A DNA stretch of 59,387 nucleotides. It comes from Actinomycetes bacterium (lineage in GTDB: Bacteria > Actinomycetota > Coriobacteriia > Coriobacteriales > Eggerthellaceae). A model generated the notes under the pieces. The model saw only the letters and a program-made list of their open reading frames with translations. It made no database searches and had not been told where the DNA came from. The stretch spans positions 1 through 59,387 of the forward strand of contig JAEYEL010000189.1 of the NCBI GenBank assembly GCA_023403475.1, written 5' to 3'. Every line of letters begins with the position of its first letter. Position 1 is the stretch's first letter. Made by a program: the position numbers and the translations under genes. Below are positions 25,477-35,500 of the stretch, in pieces.

Positions 25477-26943
25477 ATGCGCTTGTGCTTCGGCACATTC
25501 TTCAAGCTTGCGACCCAGGCGAAGGCAGGGGGTAAAGAGTGCGACCTTTGCACGGCAATCCTCAAGTGTTCCGGTGCAGATCTTTATAATCTCACGGGTC
25601 CTGAGGCATCCCGCTTGAAAAGCGGAGCCGACAATCCTCCACAGGATGTCCTCAACGCCCTACTGGATGCCGACATCCACGATATCGCAAATGCTTTCAA
25701 AGAAACCGTCATCCCTCGCATAAAGGGAACTTGTCATAAGCCCCTCGTTCTTGCGCTCCTCAAGGTCATCGAAGAAGACAAAACCATAAGCGGTGACATG
25801 GTCGTTGGTATTGAAGGTGGATATGAAAAGAGCAAGTTGCTAAATGCCAAGTTTTTTACCTTCGACGAGTTTCTGGCAAACGTGCTCGTCTACGCCGCGA
25901 AGGATGTCCGCAACACGGATTGCAAGAAGGACATAAAGGAAATCAGGAAGGATTATCTCAAGCAGTTCAGCTCGGAGTCAGGCAACATAACCTTCGAAGA
26001 TGCCGTTGTCAGCCATTCAACCCCTTTGGAGAAGACACTGCTTGACAACGATTTCGACGAAACATTCGCGCTTGTTTCAGAGACGCATGCAGGCTTGCCC
26101 GACCGTCCGTCTTCCGTCCGCATCTACTCTTTGTCTATACAGAACGACTTATTCAGAACCAACGAGCTTAAAGAGTTAGTCTTGAAGAATCTGGGCAGAT
26201 ATGTCTTCTCGAGAGCCCGTTGCAACAATTACGCCACAAAGCAGATGACAGAAAGCCTGGTCTCAATAGCGTTGGGAAGCCTGAAAAACGACCCGAAGGT
26301 TTTGTCGGAAGGTGCAGGCTCTGTATTTGGCGAAATCCTCGTTTACTCTTTCTTGGAACACGTATTGCAGGCACCCAAGATAATGAGCAGGATTGAGTTT
26401 TCAAGTGTCTCAGGCGCACGAGCCGTACGGAGCGAAGGCGTCCATCTGGCACTCACAGGAGACGAGAACAAGCCGTTCACGCAGCTCGTCTTCGGAGCGT
26501 CCGAGGTCCTTGGGGATATTGACAGTGCCATAGACAAAGCGTTTGAGCGGGTTATGGATATCCGGGGTAACAGCAGCGGCGAGCTCCAGACGGTGGAAGC
26601 CGCAATCTCGAACAACGTCTTCGACCCAGGCACGACCGACTATCTCATCGGCCTTTTGAAGCCGTCTCGGAAGAACAGGAGGCCGGCGGAACAAGCCTTC
26701 GGCATCTTTCTCGGATATTCGGTGAACATAGACGACGAAGCTTTCCTCGACATGAGCCGAGAGGACGCGATTGTCCAGCGGGTCAAAATGGATGCCGCCC
26801 ACGCGACATCGAGAATCCGCAAACTCGTTACGGAGTTAAACCTCCAAGGACATTCCCTCTACGTATATATCCTCCCGCTCAATGACGCGCTTAGTGATAA
26901 GGAAGAGATCATGAATGACGTTTTCGAAGGGAGGGTCTTCTAA
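25477..26943 (+). CDS. hamA: Hachiman-like HamA (DUF1837-type nuclease) with extra N-terminal region
   Basis: A 488-residue protein. Residues about 230-450 resemble HamA/DUF1837: FGEILVYSFLEHVLQAPKIM (284-303), SEGVHL (319-324) and LVFGASEVLGDI (337-348). In the family these positions normally read GE(I/L)L..FLE, DG(I/F)H and a GE-x-K core, where Asp, Glu and Lys are the nuclease residues. Here the core is Glu320, Ala341 and Glu343, so the active site is altered or lies elsewhere. Residues 1-225 are an extra region I do not recognise (MRLCFGTFFKLATQAK start). Its TAA overlaps the hamB ATG by one base, so the two are coupled. Confidence 0.72.
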   Translation: MRLCFGTFFKLATQAKAGGKECDLCTAILKCSGADLYNLTGPEASRLKSGADNPPQDVLNALLDADIHDIANAFKETVIPRIKGTCHKPLVLALLKVIEEDKTISGDMVVGIEGGYEKSKLLNAKFFTFDEFLANVLVYAAKDVRNTDCKKDIKEIRKDYLKQFSSESGNITFEDAVVSHSTPLEKTLLDNDFDETFALVSETHAGLPDRPSSVRIYSLSIQNDLFRTNELKELVLKNLGRYVFSRARCNNYATKQMTESLVSIALGSLKNDPKVLSEGAGSVFGEILVYSFLEHVLQAPKIMSRIEFSSVSGARAVRSEGVHLALTGDENKPFTQLVFGASEVLGDIDSAIDKAFERVMDIRGNSSGELQTVEAAISNNVFDPGTTDYLIGLLKPSRKNRRPAEQAFGIFLGYSVNIDDEAFLDMSREDAIVQRVKMDAAHATSRIRKLVTELNLQGHSLYVYILPLNDALSDKEEIMNDVFEGRVF

Positions 26944-29582
26944 TGGCGGCACCGCGCGCGGCCACCTTCGGCGAGGCTCTTCATTGGGATTTGGCGAATG
27001 ACGGCTACCTTCAAGAGATTTACGAGAACCTCCTGTTCAACTATGCGCTGGAGCTCTTCGGCTTTAAGAGCATCCAGAAGCGGGAAGTTGTCTTGGAGGA
27101 CGCCCTGCGCTTTGCCGACCTCCTGACGAAAACAATCGATCATGATAATCCGGATGCCGACAAGAGCTGGGCGCAGGAGATGGTCTGTCTCCTCAACGTC
27201 ACGATGCCAGAAACGCCGGCCCTCAGATACATCACCGGCAATGTGTACGCGGATGCCTCGAACTACAAGGGGCTGCAATTGGCTTCGCCTGAGTACACGA
27301 GCGCCGACCTGTTCGAATCCGCCTTCCATGAATTCGAGAAGCAGTATCTCAAGATTCCGGGAAGCGATATCGATAACGCGCAGTTCTTTCGTCCCCAGAA
27401 GGAAATCTATGAACGTATGTCCGAAGGCAGTTTCAGTTATTCGGGCCCCACATCGATGGGCAAGTCGCTGATCATGCGAACGTTCATTAAGAACCAGGTC
27501 ATAGACACGCGCGAAGAGAACTTCGCGATAATCGTGCCTACCAAGGCACTCCTCAATGAGATAAAGAGCGAGCTCATCCAGAGCTTGGGCGAGCTGCTGC
27601 AGGTCAAGAATTACCGCGTGGTCTCCTCCGCAAGGGATCTTCTCCTTGAGGGAAACCACAACTTCATCTTCGTTATGACCCCCGAACGCCTCCTCCAGCT
27701 CCTCGTTTCCCGTCCTGATATAACTGTCGATTACCTATTCGTCGACGAGGCTCACAAGATCTCATCGAAGGGAGAGCGCAGTTCCTTCTACTACAAGGTC
27801 ATAGATGTCTTATTCTCCAGGAAGCAAAAGCCGCACGTCATATTCGCGTCCCCGAACATCCCCAACCCAGAGATCTACCTCGAGCTCATACCGCCATCGC
27901 AAAGAGCAGATGTCCAGAGCATATCCTCGACCTTCGCCCCTGTAAGCCAGATCAAGCTCATACTCGATCTGGTCGACAACGAGATCAGCGTCTACAACGA
28001 CCGCAAGGCGGACAAGGACAGTTGCGGCGATGGGAGAATCAAGGTCTGTGGCATACAGCCAGGGACTCGCCTTATCCACATGGTCGAGCACATCGGCTCA
28101 GACAAGCAGAACATCGTCTATTGCAGCTCGAAAGACAAGACCATCTCGGCCGCAATCGAATACGCCAGGACGCAGCCAGATACCAAGGATCCCATCTTGC
28201 TTGCGCTGTCTAACGACATCAAGGAGCAGATACACAAGGACTACTATTTGGCCGACCTCATCAAGAAAGGGGTTGCATATCACGTCGGTTACCTTCCATC
28301 GAACATAAGGGCGCGTATAGAGGATGGCTTCAAGGACGGTCATATCCGCGCGCTGTTCTGCACGAGCACGCTTATAGAGGGGGTGAATCTTCCCGCTGAC
28401 AACCTGTTCATAACAGGAAACAAAAACGGCAACTCGAAGATGACCCAGGTGGAGTTCAGGAACCTAGTGGGACGAGTGGGCAGGATCGGCTACAACCTTT
28501 ACGGCAACGTTTTCCTTGTCAGAATGGATGATGACATCCAGGTTGAGAACTATGATGCTCTGCTCGGAGGCAGCGTCGAGCCGCAAAAACTGTCGATTGA
28601 CACGCGCCTCAGCAGTACGCAGAAAAAGGCCATCGTTGACTCGCTGATCAATCCTGATGGTGATAACGAAGTGTGGATGAACAGCAATCAAGAGCAGCGA
28701 TCACTTATGAACCGCTTCTCGATGATGCTCTCGAAAGACATCGCCGATAACCGCGAAAGCTATGTTCGCGAGAGCTTCAGGAGAGTCATGAGCGACGAGG
28801 ATGCCGATCAGATAAAAGCAGCCTTCGAAGATACCGAGCAAACCGACGACATCACCCTCACCTATGACCAAAGAGAAGGCCTACTCCAAGCCATAGACGA
28901 CGGATTGGTCTATCCAGAAGTACCCCAGGGCAAACGAATCGAGCACGACACCTTGTACGGTTTCCTGGTGAAGCTCGCCGAGGTTTTCAAGTGGGACCTC
29001 TATGAAAATAAAGGACTTGGATCCAAATCCTCCACTGGCGAATACGGAAAGCTCAAGTGGTACTCGGTAGTGCTTTCCCAATGGATGTGCGGGTTCGGAC
29101 TCAACCAAATCATTAACGGCAGCATAGCGTACAAAAAAGAACACCCCTATACAGGCGTGTGGCTCGACGGAAGGCTACGTGCTGAGACATATGACGGCAG
29201 TCCAGAACACAACAACTACATTATCGCCGATATCCTGGGGACTCTTGAGAACGTGGTTCTCTTCAGCTTGACCAACTATCTTCGCGAGTTCTCGGACGCA
29301 GCAAAGAAGCGTCAGGGAGTTGAGGAGATTGAGAATGACTGGTCCGACATAGTCGAATACGGAAGCACGGATTCCCTCGTGCAGTTCTTGCAACGAGCCG
29401 GGTTTTCCCGAGAAGTTGCTCAATACATACGCGGCCACGCATCGACTTTCCAGACCGACCAAGATGGCAACGTCAAGCTAATAGGTGATGCCCTGTTCAG
29501 CAGCGAGGACGAAACCGTAGTAGCCGAGACGGAGGATGTACATTTCAATTTCCCTGAGTTGTTCCTTAAGCCCCAGTTCTAA
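26943..29582 (+). CDS. hamB: Hachiman-like HamB DEAD/DEAH helicase
   Basis: An 879-residue superfamily 2 helicase. Walker A GPTSMGKS at 168-175, FVDEAHKIS (DEAH at 268-271), then STLIEGVNLPADNLFITG (motif V-like) and VEFRNLVGRVGRIGYNLYG (motif VI-like). The GPTSxGKS and EGVNLPA forms fit the HamB group. In Hachiman the helicase senses altered DNA and releases the HamA nuclease. The start overlaps the hamA stop by one base. The partner has an atypical nuclease motif, so the output may differ from classical Hachiman. Confidence 0.85.
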   Translation: MAAPRAATFGEALHWDLANDGYLQEIYENLLFNYALELFGFKSIQKREVVLEDALRFADLLTKTIDHDNPDADKSWAQEMVCLLNVTMPETPALRYITGNVYADASNYKGLQLASPEYTSADLFESAFHEFEKQYLKIPGSDIDNAQFFRPQKEIYERMSEGSFSYSGPTSMGKSLIMRTFIKNQVIDTREENFAIIVPTKALLNEIKSELIQSLGELLQVKNYRVVSSARDLLLEGNHNFIFVMTPERLLQLLVSRPDITVDYLFVDEAHKISSKGERSSFYYKVIDVLFSRKQKPHVIFASPNIPNPEIYLELIPPSQRADVQSISSTFAPVSQIKLILDLVDNEISVYNDRKADKDSCGDGRIKVCGIQPGTRLIHMVEHIGSDKQNIVYCSSKDKTISAAIEYARTQPDTKDPILLALSNDIKEQIHKDYYLADLIKKGVAYHVGYLPSNIRARIEDGFKDGHIRALFCTSTLIEGVNLPADNLFITGNKNGNSKMTQVEFRNLVGRVGRIGYNLYGNVFLVRMDDDIQVENYDALLGGSVEPQKLSIDTRLSSTQKKAIVDSLINPDGDNEVWMNSNQEQRSLMNRFSMMLSKDIADNRESYVRESFRRVMSDEDADQIKAAFEDTEQTDDITLTYDQREGLLQAIDDGLVYPEVPQGKRIEHDTLYGFLVKLAEVFKWDLYENKGLGSKSSTGEYGKLKWYSVVLSQWMCGFGLNQIINGSIAYKKEHPYTGVWLDGRLRAETYDGSPEHNNYIIADILGTLENVVLFSLTNYLREFSDAAKKRQGVEEIENDWSDIVEYGSTDSLVQFLQRAGFSREVAQYIRGHASTFQTDQDGNVKLIGDALFSSEDETVVAETEDVHFNFPELFLKPQF

Positions 29583-29637
29583 AAAAGTTTTTCTGACTTC
29601 CGAATAATTAAAGATGGGTGCTAACCATTCGTAGCCG

Positions 29638-29668
29638 TTCATGAGTTTCGTTCGACATTTCTCATGAA
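29638..29668. other. inverted repeat after hamB
   Basis: TTCATGAG (29638-29645) and CTCATGAA (29661-29668) are exact inverted arms with a 15-nt spacer, between hamB and the HNH gene. It could be an operator for the downstream gene; there is no U-run for a terminator. Confidence 0.4.
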
Positions 29669-29704
29669 GGGAAGGAGCGTTTAGCTATCTGCGGAATCTC
29701 CAAA

Positions 29705-29713
29705 TGTTATACT
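29705..29713 (+). promoter_or_regulatory. extended -10 promoter of the HNH nuclease gene
   Basis: TGTTATACT fits TGnTATACT, an extended -10. It lies 36 bp before the chosen ATG. A convincing -35 is not visible. Confidence 0.5.
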
Positions 29714-29748
29714 TTTATCTAAATGTGTCCTTTTGAGAGATGGTCCAT

Positions 29749-30498
29749 ATGAGCCCACAAAGACGAACAAAAACAAGCCAAGGTCAGCAGCAACTGCTGC
29801 GGCCAAAGACGGAACCCGATTCATTAGTGGACCGTGACGAATGGATTGAAGACGCAGTAGCCGGGTTTGTAACGAAAAGCAACGCGAATCGTCAAATCTA
29901 TCGGATTATTCTGGAAACCCTATGGCCTAAAGGCCACGGTATACCGGGGCCAGTAATTGACAGGGAAGAGATCAGGAAGGCCATCAGTGAGGCAAAAGGG
30001 AAGGATTACCATGACCCTTTCCGACGCTTGCGCGAGCTACAAGGCGATGAAGGTTTCCTAGGCATAATAAAAAGCGGTCAGAAATATCAGCTGGTGCATC
30101 TCAACATTTCTCCAAAGAAACAGCCAAGAACCTCGCTATCTGACACGAATTGGAAAAAGGTACTCGAGAAGTACGGAAACGTTTGTGCTGCCTGCGGGTG
30201 TGCTCCTGATGAGAACGGCCTTCAACAAGACCACAAAGTTCCTCGAGCAAGAGGTGGCACAGACGCAATCACCAACTGGCAACCTTTATGCGACTCTTGC
30301 AATATTGACAAAAGCGTTGCCTGTAGAGGGTGTAAGAAAGATTGCACACAGTGCGGTTGGGCTTATCCAGAATACTACCGACCCATTCGCCTTTCCGGTC
30401 AAACAATACGCGACATAAACGACTATGCAGAAAAGCATCATCTGGATCCCAGCCAATTCGTGACGGAGATTGTTTACGAAGTTATCAGGCTCGATTAA
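29749..30498 (+). CDS. HNH endonuclease, likely restriction partner of the m5C methyltransferase
   Basis: A 249-residue protein. The C-terminal half is an HNH domain: VCAACGCAP, LQQDHKVPRARGGTD and WQPLCDSCNIDKS, with a second cysteine cluster (CRGCKKDCTQCGW). The N-terminal half is helical and may bind DNA. It converges with the methyltransferase gene with nine bases between the stop codons, a frequent R-M layout. The ATG at 29749 has a better-placed purine run than the ATG at 29740. Confidence 0.8.
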   Translation: MSPQRRTKTSQGQQQLLRPKTEPDSLVDRDEWIEDAVAGFVTKSNANRQIYRIILETLWPKGHGIPGPVIDREEIRKAISEAKGKDYHDPFRRLRELQGDEGFLGIIKSGQKYQLVHLNISPKKQPRTSLSDTNWKKVLEKYGNVCAACGCAPDENGLQQDHKVPRARGGTDAITNWQPLCDSCNIDKSVACRGCKKDCTQCGWAYPEYYRPIRLSGQTIRDINDYAEKHHLDPSQFVTEIVYEVIRLD

Positions 30499-30507
30499 GC
30501 ACTCTCG

Positions 30508-32109
30508 TCATTTAGCGGTTCGATACGCATCAAGACGAGCATCGTCCAGAAGAATCATCTGCTGAATCCTTGCAATCGCAATACCTAGTGCCCGACCAAC
30601 TAATGGCGGAATTGCATTTCCGATTTGTGCGTTCCGAGGAACGTCCACACCGCGAGCTGGACCGTTCAATGTGTATCTACCGTAGAAGTGATAATCATCG
30701 GGGAAAGATTGGATACGTGCCATCTCCCTCAGCGTAATAACTCTTGGATGTTTAAAATGTATCAATTCTTCTGGAGCTGTCGTTATGGTAGAGCAAGGCT
30801 TCTTTGTATCTAGCACGAACCTTTTGTTTGAGTGACATCCGTTTTCGTATAGAAAGTCCTTGCTTAGCCTTCCTGCTGGTTGTGTTTCATGCGCCTTTTC
30901 ATATAAGGCTATTGTCTTTTTGCTATGTCTATTGAATCTATGACAGTTGGGAACTTTGCTTTTCAAGCAGTTCGCGCGCATCAGTTTTTGGTAGGCACTT
31001 TTAGCCGGCAGATACGTGCAGGTATTAAACCCTGGAAACTCCGGATCCGGAACTACATGAGATCCAGCCAAATCACCAATTGCCTCTTTCACGGTTACGT
31101 ATTGATCGGCAGATAATCCAAGTTCGATGCGTTGTTCTCGTCCGACTTCGGCAAGAACGTCTTTAAAGAGTGACTCTGCGTCCAGTTGGCCAGCAAACTC
31201 ATTAGAAACAGCAAAAAGCAAAACCCTTTTTCGAAGCTGAGGCACTCCATAATCGGCTGCGTTGATGGTCACTTTGCCGACGCTGTAACCAAGTTCTCCT
31301 ATTCTCTCAGCAGCTTCTTCAGCAACAGATCGTTTTGTCTTATCGTTAGGACGCAAGACAAACTTCTTTCCAAACCCACCGACATTTTCCACTAGTGCAA
31401 ATAGTGGCTTAGTTATCCCTATCATCTCAATTTGCTTAAAAACTAAGGAGTTTCGAGGATCGTTTCCATTCCTCGAGCCTGCAACGGAGAAGCCTTGACA
31501 AGGCGGTCCGCCGGCCAAAAGTGTGACTTTTCCAGAAAGACCTTCAAGGTGACCCCGAAGAAAGTCATTATCAAGCACATCCGCTATATCGTGTGGAGCT
31601 TTTTCCAGCCATTCAGGCCATGATGCAAAGTGGTTATACGGTGCGTCTTTTCCCACCAAGTTTTTTTCAAACGTCTTGTAAGCCATAGGGTCTTTCTCTA
31701 TGGCGAACATTCCAGACCAGCCGGCTAAACCGAGCCCAAGTGACAATCCACCACAGCCAGCAAAAATATCAATATATGTCTGCACAGATGGTTCAGCGGT
31801 AGAAGATTGGGCTTCTGCAACTTCCCCGGCAATCATCGTGTCTATTTCACGCATTTTCTTAATGACACGCTTTCCTGTTTGCGTGACTGTGTACCCGCTC
31901 TTCTGCTTATAAGTCTCAATGCAATGCGCATGTCTAAGCGTCTGAATCCAATTGTTTATCGTTGCAGGGCTGCTGCCGTACTCTTCTGCGAGAGCAGTTT
32001 GCGATAGCCTAATTACGGGAACATCTTTCATTTCGCACTGATGCTCATCAAGCCAACACAAGAAACGATATTCTTTCGCTGCAAAAGAAACTGTTGATTC
32101 TCCGCTCAT
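30508..32109 (-). CDS. DNA (cytosine-5)-methyltransferase with N-terminal winged helix
   Basis: A 533-residue methyltransferase. Motif I IDIFAGCGGLSLGL is near 114-126, motif IV GGPPCQGFS holds the catalytic Cys204, and motif VI ENVGG, GYSVGKVTINAADYGVPQLR and the C-terminal IQSFPDDYHF with QIGNAIPPLV follow. Residues 10-90 form a winged-helix-like domain (LSQTALAEEYGSSPATINNW), so the enzyme may also repress transcription, as some R-M methyltransferases do (inference). It pairs with the convergent HNH nuclease. The recognition sequence cannot be read from the gene. Confidence 0.93.
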   Translation of the reverse strand: MSGESTVSFAAKEYRFLCWLDEHQCEMKDVPVIRLSQTALAEEYGSSPATINNWIQTLRHAHCIETYKQKSGYTVTQTGKRVIKKMREIDTMIAGEVAEAQSSTAEPSVQTYIDIFAGCGGLSLGLGLAGWSGMFAIEKDPMAYKTFEKNLVGKDAPYNHFASWPEWLEKAPHDIADVLDNDFLRGHLEGLSGKVTLLAGGPPCQGFSVAGSRNGNDPRNSLVFKQIEMIGITKPLFALVENVGGFGKKFVLRPNDKTKRSVAEEAAERIGELGYSVGKVTINAADYGVPQLRKRVLLFAVSNEFAGQLDAESLFKDVLAEVGREQRIELGLSADQYVTVKEAIGDLAGSHVVPDPEFPGFNTCTYLPAKSAYQKLMRANCLKSKVPNCHRFNRHSKKTIALYEKAHETQPAGRLSKDFLYENGCHSNKRFVLDTKKPCSTITTAPEELIHFKHPRVITLREMARIQSFPDDYHFYGRYTLNGPARGVDVPRNAQIGNAIPPLVGRALGIAIARIQQMILLDDARLDAYRTAK

Positions 32110-32292
32110 CGAACGCCTTCCTACAATCCTCCGGATGCACTAATTTTTTATAGGATATTGCATTTTGGAAGGCAAAGCGATGAGAACTCTGCATCCTCCC
32201 TTTATCTCCAAGATAAGCGGGCAGTGAAAAACGATGTGTATATGCGCCTTGAGATAGTAGGCAACCAGCACTCGACGAATTCACAATCTGAT

Positions 32293-32388
32293 GCACCTTT
32301 TAACGATACCTTGCACGTTTCAACGATAGCCCTACACCTTTTAACGTTTGCCCGCACATTTCAACGTTAGGCGCACCTTATAACGATA
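32293..32388. repeat. five direct repeats with ~20-bp period near the right end
   Basis: Copies of a 16-bp unit close to GCACCTTTTAACGATA start at 32293, 32313, 32334, 32354 and 32373 (steps 20, 21, 20, 19). The array lies in the 400-bp gene-free gap between the methyltransferase start and the right junction, otherwise empty. It mirrors the 21-bp-period array at the left end but has a different sequence. Confidence 0.85.
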
Positions 32389-32521
32389 CGTCCGTCTAGC
32401 CGCAGACAGAAAAAGAGTATCTGGAGCCAACCCGACGCTCCTACACCCGTCCAATCGGTTGCTCTACAATGAAATAACCGCAGGTCAATCAGCATATTTC
32501 CTGCTGTCTCTTATGCTGCCC

Positions 32522-32575
32522 TTTGTATCAAAGATGGCATGATTCTTTCCAGAATATGCACTCCCGGGCTTCCCA
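32522..32575. other. attR, right junction of the integrated element
   Basis: Core TC at 32548-32549 (GA on the minus strand). The left arm (32522-32547) is element DNA whose first 19 bp are the exact reverse complement of 17507-17525. From 32550 rightwards it is R-M gene sequence. Confidence 0.85.
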
Positions 32576-35500
32576 GCCCTTCGCCGAATTCCTGCTTCAG
32601 CATGCGATCCGTAGCGCGCAGAATGTATTCCACAATCTCGTTGGGCGTATATACAATGCCCATCTTTTCAGCCGTGCCCTTGAAAGCTTTGCTGAAAAAG
32701 CCCTCGTACAATTCTTTGATAATGGCTTGCCTGCCGGCATCGCTCTGTACGACGGATATACGGCTGCGCACGCTTTCGTAGAGAGTTTCCAACACCTCGT
32801 CGTCCTCGCGCTGTTCTATGCTGTACGAACGTAGCACGGAGAGCATTTGCTCCATGGCGATGGATACAGGATTGCTTTTCGCAAACGATTTCTCCCCGAA
32901 CAGCGCTTCGAAAACCGGCAGGGTGATAAGATGTTGCGCGAGCATCTCCGTCGCCTGCTTTTCGGTGATGCCGGGGTTCAGGCTATCTCGCAGCCCCTTC
33001 ACGAATTTGCCGAACTCGATTTTCGCATGCTCATCGGACGTTACGATATTTTCGATACGGGCAATATGGCGCTGTGCGATTCCGGCTATGTCGTCGGCCC
33101 AATCTTCCCAGTACACACGCGTGCCGCATTTCTTGACGAGCTTCGCCTCCATTGCGCTTTGCCAATCGAAAGCCGACCAATCGAGCGCCAGTTTATCTTG
33201 CACGACCTTAGCTTGATCGTCTCCGTCGAAACCCATCGAATCAACGAGAACGTTGCTGTTGCCTGTCCCCTTTTCGTCAAGTGCCCATGCGTTGATCTTC
33301 GCATCCAGTCGTTCGTCATGGCTTCTCAAGGCTTGTAAAACTTGCCATACGGCAGCGAACGCTTTGTCGTCGTCAAGAGCTTGTTCAGGCGACACACCGG
33401 CGGGAACCACAACCGGCAGGATAATGTAGCCATAGCGTTTCCCTGCCGCCTTGCGCATAACGCGACCAACCGCTTGAACGATTTCAACTTGACTCTTTTT
33501 CGGCATCATAAACAGCACGGCATCCAAATTGGGAACGTCCACGCCTTCTGAGAGGCACCGCGCGTTGGTAAGCACGCGACAGACATCCCTACCAGAGCTT
33601 TCCTCCAACCAACGCAGCTTGCGCTTACGCGTAGCCGAGTCCATACTACCATCCACATGTTGACATTCGACGCGCAGCGGGTTATCGATTCCCGCCTTGC
33701 CCGCATATACGTCGACCACACGCATGAACAGCTCGGCAAAAAGCTTCGACTCTTCGATGGTCGAGCTGAAAGCGACCGCACGATGCATCGGGTTCGGAAG
33801 GCCCGTCAGCCAATCTTCCACACTTTCGCTCTCACCTATGTCCGCTCGATAAAGATTCAGGTCGGCAACCTGCTCGCCTCGCGAAGCCAAGCCTTTCCAA
33901 CAACCGAGAATCTTCGCCGTTTCCGGCACGTCGAAACCGCCCTCGGCCGCCATGGCTTGCTGATACACAGCTGACGCCATCGCCTCCGACACGGTCAGAA
34001 CGAGCACGCGGTAATCCGCGAGTAAACCCTTTTCCACCGCTCGCCCGAATGAAAGCCGGTAAAACTCTTCGCCGTACTTTTCCGCATCGTCCATTGAGGA
34101 AAGCTCGAAGCTCTCCTCATGTGCCTTGCGCTTTGCGGCGGTGCCGTACACGCGCGGCGTCGCTGTCATGTAAAGACGTTTGCGAGCATGCAGAGCATCC
34201 GCATCGTGCACTTTGGTAAAGGCACTTTGCTCTTCTTTCGAGGCACCCATATCTCGAGCACCGGTTGTCCTGTGCGCCTCGTCGCACACGCACAGGTCGA
34301 ACATGGGCAGGCCTGCCGACTGCGCATCGATAACGGCTTGGATGGATTGATAGGTGGAGAAAACGACTGTCAGCCCTTCGGGGTTTTCACCACCGACCTG
34401 TTTTACGATTTCCTTGGCATCAGTCGATGCGGGAAACGGAATATCTTTGAGCGATGACTCCCAAACATCTTCGGTACGGGACGCTTTGGCATCGGAACAT
34501 ACCACCGCACAACGTAAAGGTTCTCGAGCTTGGTTCGCCCACACTCTCAGCGTTTGCGAGACAAGGGAAATCGACGGCGCGAGAAACAGCACGCGTCCAC
34601 GCGGACACAGTTCCTCAGCAAGCCTCAACGCCGTAAGCGTCTTTCCCGTTCCGCACGCCATAATGAGCTTGCCTCTATCGGCCTCGGAAAAACCAGCCAA
34701 GCATTTTTCAATAGCTTGCCTCTGATGCTCTCGAGGCTCGAGCACTGCCCGATGCTGCGGATTCGCACCAGACAGGAATGCATCCCAGTCAACATCAGCG
34801 CGAGCCATCTCTTCGGGAAACAGGCGCACCGTCCCCCACTTCCGCGCCACTTTATCGAGGCTGGGACTAAAGTGCTCCGTAGTAGAAACTATCATGCTGC
34901 GAGCATACCGTTTCTCGGCACCTGCCGCTCCATAGAACGTCGATACCGTTTGGTAGTCAAGGCTGGCATTTTCGTCATAGCATTTGCACTGAATAGCCCA
35001 GTACTCGTTTCTGCCGCGCTCTTTCGCCACAAGGTCGATTCCAATATCGCGTCCATCGTTGGTGGGAGCATCGTTCCACATCCACACATCTTCGAGACGT
35101 GTTTTCCAGAGAGGGTCGTTCTTCAAATAGAAACGAACTGCACGCTCGAAGCGAAGGCCTTTATCCACCTCAGATGAACATTCCGCGCGAATTCGGTCGA
35201 TTACGTCGTAGATGCTCGTTTTGGTGCTTGCAGGCCGATATGCATTCTCCACCGCAGCAGACGGATATCCCAAAACCTGCACTGCTATCTCATCGAGAAT
35301 TCCGTCGGGAATCTCGGCAACTTTTTTCGTCCATGCTTTATTGAGAATCGGATTATACAATCCGATTTTTTCAATACCAGAAAATCTCTGCTGCCCCGAA
35401 CGCATGCACGCTATCCAATAGCAAATCACCTGAAGGATGTTTTGCGGCGATGGCTCTTTCTTCGAGCACTTCAAATCCCACAGTGTATCGCCCGCCAAAT

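Larger units (their letters stand above)
17498..32549. mobile_element. 15,050-bp serine-recombinase integrative element carrying defence genes
   Basis: Bounded by attL and attR inside one R-M gene. Cargo: HTH and membrane regulators (17.8-21.2 kb), a large serine recombinase (21200-22768), broken remnants of a second recombinase and a sigma-like gene around an IS3-type insertion (22.8-24.6 kb), XRE plus Hachiman-like hamA-hamB (25.2-29.6 kb), and an HNH nuclease with an m5C methyltransferase (29.7-32.1 kb). No conjugation, capsid or replication genes are seen, so it would need help to move between cells. Excision would restore the host gene (inference). Confidence 0.85.

Noticed and set aside
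17507..32540. Inverted repeats as ends of a DNA transposon or an invertible segment
   Set aside because: No target duplication exists, and inversion would not rejoin the R-M gene. The repeats fit the two arms of one attP much better.
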